A DNA stretch of 64,000 nucleotides. Source: Gloeopeniophorella convolvens. Taxonomy: Eukaryota > Basidiomycota > Agaricomycetes > Russulales. The stretch covers positions 496,001-560,000 of the forward strand of contig WTXD01000005.1 in NCBI GenBank assembly GCA_022496205.1, written 5' to 3'. Numbering within the stretch: position 1 is the stretch's first letter; each line of letters opens with the position of its first letter. A program made the position numbers and the translations under genes. The notes under the pieces are model-generated. The model was not told the DNA's origin, searched no databases, and saw nothing but the letters and a program-made list of their open reading frames with translations. This document shows positions 57,083 to 64,000 of this stretch, in pieces.

Positions 57083-58493
57083 TCAGAAGGGTTGCTCAGC
57101 CAAAACGTCATCAACCTTGATGACCAGATTGTCCCTGCTCTTGAGCTCCGCAGCGAAGTAGGCCTTGAGACCAAGCGTTCCCTTGGAACGAACGATCTCT
57201 TGAACGTGGTCGAATGCAGCTGGGGCGTCTTCCCGGGGTAGCTGGCAGACCACCTCTTTCTTCGAGTCGTATACCAGGAGGGGCATGCTAATCAACATCC
57301 CTACCTGAACTTTGATGATCATTTTCTGCGGATATTTTGTGGCCTCATGGAATATGCGCTTCCGCCCCGATGTAGAGTATCCCAACAATTGCCGCGTGCG
57401 GTCTTGCGTGGGAATAAGGTTCACGCCAGGGATTCCAGCATGATAACGTGGCTTGAGTGTGACTGTGTTAGAGGCAGAAAAGGGCTTGCAAGACAATTTG
57501 TGCTTCTTCCAATCACTCCCTGGATCATCGTTAGCATGCTACCGCGGAGAGGGCGCAGTTAAGCCTGCGTACTTTGACATTCTGGGGAGCAGTAGCGGGC
57601 CGTATGGCACGCCGCGCAGTACTTGAGTGATCCCGTCTTCCCGCAAACTCCACAGCCCTTCTCTCCCAAAGGAACGTGCTTGTCAACACGCTGGCGCTCC
57701 CATCGATGGATAGCAGCCGCGACCTTCGGGCCTGAAAAGAGGTAGGTTTTCCGGCTTATCCACCCGTCTGCATCGGGAATGTCTAGATCTGCACCACCCT
57801 CCATGAGGACATCGACAGCTCCCGAGTGCGCGCACATTATTGCGCCACAAATCGGGGTCATCCCGAAGATGTCGGGATGATTCACGTTCGCACCGCGTTC
57901 GATGAGGATACGTGCGAGTTCAGTGTTCCTCTCGGGACACAACGTGGCGTGACTCAGAGCTGTATACCTGCAAATGTCCGGAGCATCCGGCGGGCAACGG
58001 TTCGCGAGCAGGTATTTGAGGGTTTCCGCATAGTGAGGTCGGGGGGTACCCTTGGGTCGGGGAGATAACGTCTGGCTGCCCAGAACGGACAACGTCGCAT
58101 AGCCAAAGTTGTAGGGCGTTTCAGTTTCTGCCAGGTTCGGCGCCTGTCCTGATTCTACGGCCTTGATAGGGCAACTCGACGTCAATCGAATCGTTTGGGC
58201 GGCAAAGATGAGAACGGGTAACCTTTCTGACAGCCTGCAAGTCACCCCAATAGCAAGATGAAGCGAATTCGCCAAGCAGATTGGCGTCGAACGTAGTTGA
58301 ATCTAGTTCCGGTACATCAAGAGGGAACTCTGAGAACAAACAGGTAAAGGGAAAACGTACGATCTATAAACAAGGATCGAAGCTCGTTTCCTCCGTTAAA
58401 CGATGGAAGGACCCCATCTCCGGCTTGAGCGATCAAAGCTGACATGCGGGGAGTGCATACGAGGCCGCCGCTACTAACGGACGCGTTGGACAT
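57083..58493 (-). CDS. Ankyrin-repeat protein with MYND zinc finger
   Basis: Four exons, 58493-58361, 58329-58223, 58161-57573 and 57519-57083, give 421 aa; an in-frame ATG at 58523 could add 10 residues. After the N-terminus come ankyrin-like units: GEFASSCYWGDLQAVRKAVE, RYTALSHATLCPERNTELAR, then ILIERGANVNHPDIFGMTPI and VDVLMEGGADLDIPDADGW. The MYND finger is complete: CGVCGKTGSLKYCAAC, then YCSPEC, and after the third intron W..HKLSC. MYND fingers mediate protein-protein contacts. The C-terminal 140 residues include MIIKVQVGMLISMPLLVYD and AYFAAELKSRDNLVIKVDD, shared with the broken copy at 63320. No signal peptide. Function unknown; it may be a scaffold or regulator. Confidence 0.8.
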
Positions 58494-59196
58494 AATGGAG
58501 GATTGTGGAAGGGAGTCGCGCAACAGAGTACGAATTCTGAGGGAAATGGGGTTGGTGCATAGGCGTGAAACCTGAGCCCCGAGAGCGACAATCGCGACTT
58601 ACGCACGTCGAGACGCGACCGCTTAAAGAGGCGCAGCGATACAGGTGCCGCGGAGCCTGTGATGGCCCTCATTCTTTCTCTGGGCGCTGAGGATCGAAGA
58701 CAAGATACACACCTACAAAGGTCCCGCCGGAACTAAGACTGTGATAGAGAGCGCGGGGAAATTTTTCCGAAGATACCGCTTGTACTTGGGCTGAGCGAAG
58801 ACACAGAATATCACCTCGAATCTGTTCAGGGCAAAGAGAGAAGGGAGAACGACAGACTTAGGAGGCTATGTACTAAGGGGTTGGTTGTGGGCCAGAAGAG
58901 GCTCCGACGGAAGATATCAAAACGGATGAAATGACAAAGTGCCTTGGATTTCTGCCAGAATGGAACAAGTCAAGCACAGGATCTACCATGAACAGAACGG
59001 GTCGGGTTATCGGACAGGGTCAGATGCGTATTTGAAGTACCTGCAAGCATTGGTGAACGTCAATCATCAGCGTTTTCTGAAGCGCTGAAGAGTCACCTAA
59101 GTAGAGTCACTGCCGCTCTCGAACTTGCTGACCTTAACGGAGCCTGGTACATGCTTGCCATCGTCAGTAAGAGACTCCGACCAGTCTGCCAGTGAT
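58494..59196. other. Intergenic upstream of the ankyrin-MYND gene
   Basis: Mixed-composition sequence with no gene of its own. Confidence 0.5.
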
Positions 59197-59270
59197 CGGT
59201 GACCGGTGACCGGTGACCGGTGACCGGTGACCGGTGACCGGTGACCAGTTACGCGTGACGCGTGACGCGT
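59197..59270. repeat. Heptamer tandem repeats, CGGTGAC x7 and ACGCGTG x3
   Basis: Seven perfect CGGTGAC units run from 59197 to 59245. After a 5-bp break, ACGCGTG repeats from 59251, with the third unit ending ACGCGT at 59270. Both have a 7-bp period. The first contains the GTGAC core also found at 14868, 24559 and 62818. Confidence 0.85.
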
Positions 59271-59620
59271 CTGTCGGCAGCTGCCGTTGTCCGCGGGAAG
59301 GTGTTGCCTTTCTCGGATCCTTTGAACTCAGCTAAAGCTTGAAGCTGATGTTCATGTTCTTCGTGAATCATTTTTGTGTTGTTTCATGAAATGCACTGCG
59401 TTGATATATTCAGGCGATGCCCTTGTAAATTTTATTTTGCTCGTGGAACCATCGTTGGAGCCTTGAGGGTTAAAGCCTTTGGAATTGGACATTTGTATTC
59501 GTTTTGACTTTCGTTTCGTGGCACATGCATGCAGACAAACATGCACACAGTCTTTTTATTTTATTTTTTATCAGCATTTATATTCCGCAACAGCGAGTCC
59601 ATCGCAAGATGCAGTCACAC

Positions 59621-60325
59621 TACATACTATCGAAGGACCCTCAATGGGATGGGACCCTCAATGGGATGAACCATAGATCCACGGATCGCTCAACAACTAC
59701 TCATCAGATATATTTTTTATTTTAATCCAATGCTCTGTAGTACTATTCAACCTGTCCTGTGCAATCACAAGTGAATCCGAGAACTTCCTACTGCACAATA
59801 AATCATTCACCTGAGGGTATGCAAATCTGACCATCATTTGGTCAGGAACCACTGAATCAGTCCATGGGAGTGCTTCAAACTCGGTAGACATAGTATTGAT
59901 GTTATTTCTAATGTATCTGAATGGTTTCCGTGGCGTCTGGGCGAGCAAGGATGCTTGAACACGATGTGCCCCTCCGGAGGAGCTGAAGTGTGACATTTGA
60001 GTTCGAGCTCCGCACAAATCGCAATCTAATCGCGGCATGCAATGCGACACGAGCGACACGGCGGTGCCATCTCCGGCAGCACGGTTGATGTGATGGGTTG
60101 TGACACCATCACGCGTGCCTGGCCACTCTCGCGGGGCCTTTGACCTCGATTTCGGCTTCGCTCTGGCACACTCAGTCCCGAACAGAAAAATCTCAGAGTT
60201 GGGAAACGCATCGGAATCGCATACTAGAGTGTATATACGGGCTTTTAGAGCATGGGAACCAAAAACAAGCCCCCGGGACACTCAATGGGATATTCATCCC
60301 ATTGAGGGTCCTTCGATAGTACATA
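59621..60325. mobile_element. Inverted-repeat element, 693 bp, with 6-bp target duplication
   Basis: A 25 bp terminal inverted repeat, starting CTATCGAAGGACCCTCAATG on the left (59627-59651), is matched by its complement on the right (60295-60319). Both ends are flanked by TACATA (59621-59626 and 60320-60325), which reads as a target-site duplication; a TA-only duplication is also compatible. Near each end an extra sub-terminal copy of the CTCAATGGGAT part is present (59655-59665 and 60280-60289). Inside, a minus-strand frame fills most of the element. The near-identical ends suggest recent movement. It is either a MITE or a small element of an unrecognised family. I found no second copy in this window. 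Confidence 0.75.
59697..60281 (-). CDS. Open frame inside the inverted-repeat element
   Basis: A 194-aa uninterrupted frame on the minus strand from 60281 to 59697 fills most of the element. It includes SRSKAPREWPGTRDGVTTHH, LDCDLCGARTQMSHFSSSGG and ALPWTDSVVPDQMMVRFAYP. I see no DDE-type transposase signature. It is too short for a complete transposase. It may be the remnant or an exon of one, or chance, since a long open frame alone is weak evidence. Confidence 0.3.
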   Translation of the reverse strand: MSRGLVFGSHALKARIYTLVCDSDAFPNSEIFLFGTECARAKPKSRSKAPREWPGTRDGVTTHHINRAAGDGTAVSLVSHCMPRLDCDLCGARTQMSHFSSSGGAHRVQASLLAQTPRKPFRYIRNNINTMSTEFEALPWTDSVVPDQMMVRFAYPQVNDLLCSRKFSDSLVIAQDRLNSTTEHWIKIKNISDE

Positions 60326-60849
60326 GTACAGTTTCACAGGGTCGAGTCAAGGTATGAGTAATCGGGCCGGCGCGCGCGCAGTCTTTCGTTGTGTTGACTT
60401 TACGACTCGGGCCGGCGGCCCGGGATTTCGACTTGTGCGTGCTCGCACGGCCTCACCGCGAGAGCTGTATCTTCGTTTCTATTGGATCGATCACTTTGGT
60501 ACTGTACAGTTCTAATGCCCGGGGGTCAAGCCACTGTCCCCGAAAATTTCGTCCCTCAGTTCCGTGTCTACTAGAGCGCGCGAGACTGAGACGGCGATTC
60601 TTTTCTGCTTAGAACCGCCCGCGCGCTTCCGAGAACCCACCCCTACCGGGCTATTTATTTCTACAAAAGCGCTCATGTATCAATCTGGTCATCCCTAAAC
60701 ATTACATCCGTCTGCGGTACCGGTACAGCTACATGAGCCAATGACAGTAATACGATGTTAGGACACCCTCCAAGCTACTACTTCGATTGAGTCATTATCA
60801 CATCACTGATCGAAACTCATTCGTCTGGGTGCAAGTGAGCTTCAAGGCA
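60326..60849. other. Intergenic
   Basis: 3' flank of the lectin gene plus a GC-rich patch at 60365-60430. No gene is seen. Confidence 0.5.
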
Positions 60850-61408
60850 TCAAGGTCGATGTAGATGCCACTCACCGCCAATTCGCGAAAACCTCCAGAC
60901 CTGGTTCCTTCCCTCGGGGTAAGACCACCACAGGGTCACGGGCGTTCCAGGGGTCGGGTTTCCGTGATCAGAGAGGTCAACACAGAAACGAGTGTCGTGT
61001 ACACAGATCCTTAGTGCCAGTCATTGCCATGTAGTGGTAAATCTTCCAGCACACAGTACCTGAATTCATCGGGGTTACCCGCTTCATCTGGCCAGATATC
61101 CCAAGCAATACCATCTTCCGAGGCGACGACGGGAGCGCCATCTCTAGCGTCCCCTTCAAATGCAAGCGACTTGCCGTCTCCTACATTCCGGATAAGCCAC
61201 TGGCCATCTGACACCTGGATCAGGATCCACTACACATATTCGAAGCTGGATCAGCATCAAGTCGCACAGGGGACATATATCTTACCTTCTGGTTATCTCC
61301 TCCATGGTAGCTGTAGCCGATCACCGAGCGATTGTCTCCGCCAGAAAGGTCGAAGGTTGTGTCAGACTTGGCGTTGGTGAGCACGTATATTCCGGGAGTG
61401 AGAGACAT
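60850..61408 (-). CDS. Ricin-B-type beta-trefoil lectin-like protein
   Basis: Three exons give 150 aa: the first runs 61408-61286 and the last ends at the stop at 60850. The start MSLTPGIYVLTNAKSDTTFD has no signal peptide, so the protein is probably cytoplasmic. Two QxW motifs typical of the beta-trefoil (ricin B) fold are present: GGDNQKW, whose Trp comes from the second exon, and EGRNQVW. Other repeats of the fold are WLIRNVGDGKSLAFEGDARD and FCVDLSDHGNPTPGTPVTLW. Cytoplasmic beta-trefoil lectins of mushrooms bind glycans and several act in defence against grazers (known for the family; not shown here). A TATA-like TATATAAA lies on the minus strand at about 61452-61445. A short further exon after GGEW cannot be excluded. 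Confidence 0.75.
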
Positions 61409-61665
61409 GGTGTAGTGAAGGATTCCCAGGTCGCAGAACACCTTTATATACACAACGGAGTGGGGTGCATTGGTGTGATATAGTCTCCGTAACAGACTGG
61501 CCAAGTGAAGACAGTCGTTCACATGGACAGTGTGATGCGGCGGCTGCGGTGACGGGATCGTGACAGGTAGTTGGGCCTCTCACGCCGAAAACTCCAAGTA
61601 AGTACTAGTGAGTGCGGCCAAGCAAGCCCTGTTTAACTTCTATTCGGTGCGACCGAGGCCGTGAT
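61409..61665. promoter_or_regulatory. Upstream region of the lectin gene
   Basis: It contains the minus-strand TATA box near 61445-61452 and little else. It separates the lectin start from the uncertain gene upstream. Confidence 0.4.
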
Positions 61666-62700
61666 CTATGTCGAACCAAGGCGCCTGTCTTTCCAGATGA
61701 AAGGGTGCGGGTGGACCTTGGCCTCGAGGTCTTCATAGATGTTCTTCCGACTCATATCGATGAGCGTTTGTCAGGGAAGGGGCCTGTCGTTATAATCACG
61801 CGCCCTTCTAGTGCGTCAGGGGTGCGGAGATTCGCAGGCAGGGGTATGTGTTCTTGCAACATGAGCGCAGTCGAAGAGTGCTTGGGTGCTGGGCAGTGAC
61901 GTCCAGGGTAGAGTATTGGCGCCAGCCGGACGCTACTCACATCCCGGGCTGATACGGGATGCCTTGTCAGTGCTATATCGGCCCGTTCTTCGCATGCGCT
62001 TCTAAACTGGACGGAGCAAAGGCGCCCATGATTTTTGAGGCACGAACGAACGAACTTGAGCGTTGTCACATACAGATTAACGAATCCGTTGAGCCCTGGC
62101 ACTAGGGTGATGAGGAAGGAGGCACTTCGATTGATTGAGATCGCTATCTGTTACGTTCGGTGCCCCATACTGTCTTCGTCATTGGTTCTGTAACAGGAGC
62201 CGATTCGTATTCACATTTCGCCCGTGTGTATCAGTAAGCTCGAGCATGCCCGGGTCGTCAGCAAAGAGCCACAAAGGCGCCGCGGGGCACATTCCGAAGG
62301 GCCCTCCCTGAAGTGACATCCGGGTTAAGTTCAAACCATGCCGACTGGTCGAGGCTCACGGAAGGGGCCAAGAAGGGGTCGGGGACGGTGGCCTGGGCGC
62401 CGGCCTGTGTAACGGACTACAAGGAGAACATATGTCAGTCGCACATGAATACGTAGAATGAAATTCGAATCCAACGGACCTGAGCGTGGGGTCTTGCACG
62501 AAGGGTCTGACGGTCCTATCCCGAGCCAAGGCTAGTCGAACTTCAAGAACGGGGGGCGAATACTCTTGGCTAAGAATTAGGCGCTGAACGCCCTGCTTCG
62601 GAGTTGTGAACGTGCATACTACAACCACCTTTCGAGCAGTTTGAATATACGGATTGACGGTCGACTCGTGAATAACCTACACGTCATTAGGAGACTCGAC
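61666..62700 (-). CDS. Possible hypothetical gene, uncertain or decayed
   Basis: Several coding-like patches on the minus strand might form one gene. From the 5' side they are NPYIQTARKVVVVCTFTTPK, LEVRLALARDRTVRPFVQDP, and, after a plausible acceptor near 62420, VSLDQSAWFELNPDVTSGRA then ALRNVPRGAFVALC. Further down come VNLYVTTLKFVRSCLKNHGR, ALEGRVIITTGPFPDKRSS and the end KNIYEDLEAKVHPHPFIWKD. I could not find a splice model without stops, and recognised no family. It may be a real gene with exons I failed to join, or a gene in decay. Confidence 0.3.
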
Positions 62701-62817
62701 AGCAAATCTGGAGAAGCTCCCGGTTCGTAGTTCGCGCCGAACGTTGACAAACCGCGTCCTAAGTGCATTGATGAAAATGATACGGGTTGAAAGCTAGCCG
62801 CTATCTCCTTATCTCAC

Positions 62818-62831
62818 ATGTGACATGTGAC
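62818..62831. repeat. Heptamer pair ATGTGAC x2
   Basis: Two ATGTGAC units in tandem, sharing the GTGAC core of the arrays at 14868, 24559 and 59197. Confidence 0.5.
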
Positions 62832-63319
62832 GGACATACTGTGGTGCCCTTGGGCACTCGAAGGGCGCCTGTCACTGAAGCTGAAGTTGCAAGAATTCGC
62901 TGGATGCGAAGGCAGCCGGACCAAGGGAGGCCTCACGGTACTCGACGGCCCTAGACTGGCCTACACGCGCAGTCCCGGAGTCGGACATATACAGTCCTCT
63001 GTTCCTATGTGTGTGGGACAATTACGGACGCTAGTATCTGTGGGCGGTGGACCCACTGGCAGTGGCTGGTTGCGAGCCTGGGGAGCGCTGGCAGCAGTGG
63101 GTGAGCGCGAGCCTCAAGATTATTACGTAGCCGATAGACACGGTCACGTGATGTCTTTTGCACCCGAGTCGCGAAACTGCACAAGTCGTCATTTCAGACC
63201 GTGTGTGTATGTACGAGTACAGTACTCGAGTACACGTCCTGGAGCAAAACGATATCAAGTGGAATGGCAGCTCATACATATATTCATAAACTAGGACAAC
63301 TCTCAGACAGGCTGGTCGG
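62832..63319. other. Intergenic, 3' flank of the broken ankyrin-MYND copy
   Basis: A plus-strand frame of 155 codons overlaps this stretch but lacks domain-like composition, so I do not call it a gene. Confidence 0.4.
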
Positions 63320-64000
63320 CTAGACATTCATCGATCTTATCTTGATCACAAGCTCGCCTTTACCCCTCAATTCCGCGACGAAGTGCGCCTTTTGGTCAAA
63401 CGTATCTTTCAGGCACACGGCCTGGTACGTGCGGTCCCGGGCGCCAGGAGCACCATCCCGTGCCAACCGACCGACCATTTCGCGCGTCGAGCCATACACG
63501 TGCATGGCGAGCATGGTTCCGCCTGGCATGTCCACTTTGATTATCGTACTCTTGTAATACCCGTGAGCAACGACCTCTCGGAAGGTTTAATCATTACTCC
63601 GCGACTAAGACACGTCGGGAAACCCAGACAACGCACGCCTGACGTCTTGCATTGGAATAGTGTCTGCGTGTCCAACCTCGTTGTAGTGTGGCTTGACAGT
63701 GACAGTATGGAGGGAGAAAATGGCTTGCACGTCGGCTCGTGATTCTCCTAATCGCGCCCTAGTTGGGTAGTCAACGAGAATCGGGGCATAGATAGATGCA
63801 TGGATGTGCTCACTTTGGCACGCCGCAGAACAGCAACGTATGATACGGCACGTCTTGCAACGATTGGGAGCTTCGTGACTTATCCGCAGGTCGCGCCCCC
63901 CTTCTACCCGAGCAGTGCGTGTTCCCCGGCACGCCGACGCTCCCACTGGTGAATTATGGCTGTAACCTTCGGGCCAGCACCGTCGTAACCTTCCCGCGTA
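63320..64000 (-). pseudogene. Broken ankyrin-MYND copy, cut by window end
   Basis: Homologous to the C-terminal half of the gene at 57083, same orientation. At the window edge the patch AGPKVTAIIHQWERRRAGEH corresponds to SGPKVAAAIHRWERQRVDKH of the intact gene. Two in-frame stops follow where the MYND finger should start. The second half of the finger, CKTCRIIRCCSAAC, is in another frame. After a possible intron, TCKPFS and then HTVTVKPHYNE need another 1-bp shift to match CKPFSASNTVTLKPRYH. The C-terminus is open again: PGGTMLAMHVYGSTREMVGR and AHFVAELRGKGELVIKI. Stops plus at least two frameshifts argue for a pseudogene. The ankyrin part would lie beyond 64000. Confidence 0.65.

Noticed and set aside
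62827..63294. 155-codon plus-strand frame
   Set aside because: No domain-like composition, and it lies in the flank of the minus-strand pseudogene.

Overview
This 64 kb window is nuclear DNA of a filamentous basidiomycete. An agaricomycete, possibly a polypore-type wood-rot fungus, fits best (inference). Nearly every gene is split by short GT-AG introns of about 45-60 bp, often with CTGAC/CTAAC-like branch sites. Coding third positions are GC-rich, and the gene set is typically fungal: Ste12 with C2H2 fingers, two secreted GH30 glucanases, a type-I membrane protein of an agaricomycete-like pattern, and an ankyrin-MYND protein.

Layout, left to right. Two tandem BAG-domain co-chaperone paralogues (771-2830 and 3416-5497, +) each have a TATA box and heat-shock-element-like upstream motifs. 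The mitochondrial RNA polymerase gene RPO41 (7702-12168, +) has 11 exons. An unrecognised four-exon gene (12675-13689, -) follows. A mitochondrial cluster comes next: ATP synthase subunit h (ATP14, 15654-16196, -) lies head to head with the ATPase inhibitor IF1 (16821-17313, +). A BAP31/Yet family ER protein (17646-18533, -) shares a 229 bp divergent promoter with the proteasome-bound deubiquitinase UBP6 (18763-20863, +). Two tandem GH30 genes (21231-23424 and 24738-27079, -) precede the AP-1 beta-adaptin gene (27727-30358, -), a small hydrophilic protein (30709-31295, -), a poorly defined + strand gene ending at 33294, and a one-TM protein (33990-34626, -).

From 34.6 to 44.5 kb I see no convincing gene. 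This gene-poor, mostly GC-rich stretch leads into the STE12 regulator (44477-47413, +). A second gene-poor stretch follows it to about 49.8 kb. Then come VPS36 of ESCRT-II (49827-52114, -), with two NZF fingers, a long first intron and an apparent 1-bp frameshift near the C-terminus, and a type-I membrane protein (53103-54925, +).

The last 9 kb looks like accessory DNA: an intact ankyrin-MYND gene (57083-58493, -), heptamer tandem repeats, a 693 bp element with 25 bp inverted ends and a 6 bp target duplication (59621-60325), a beta-trefoil lectin gene (60850-61408, -), a possible decayed gene, and a broken second ankyrin-MYND copy cut by the window end.

Most genes are housekeeping genes of mitochondrial energy and expression (RPO41, ATP14, IF1), protein quality control (BAG pair, UBP6) and membrane traffic (BAP31/Yet, AP-1 beta, VPS36). 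I found no rRNA, convincing tRNA or CRISPR array. The best candidates for something undescribed are the inverted-repeat element at 59.6-60.3 kb and the tandem BAG pair with its upstream motifs.
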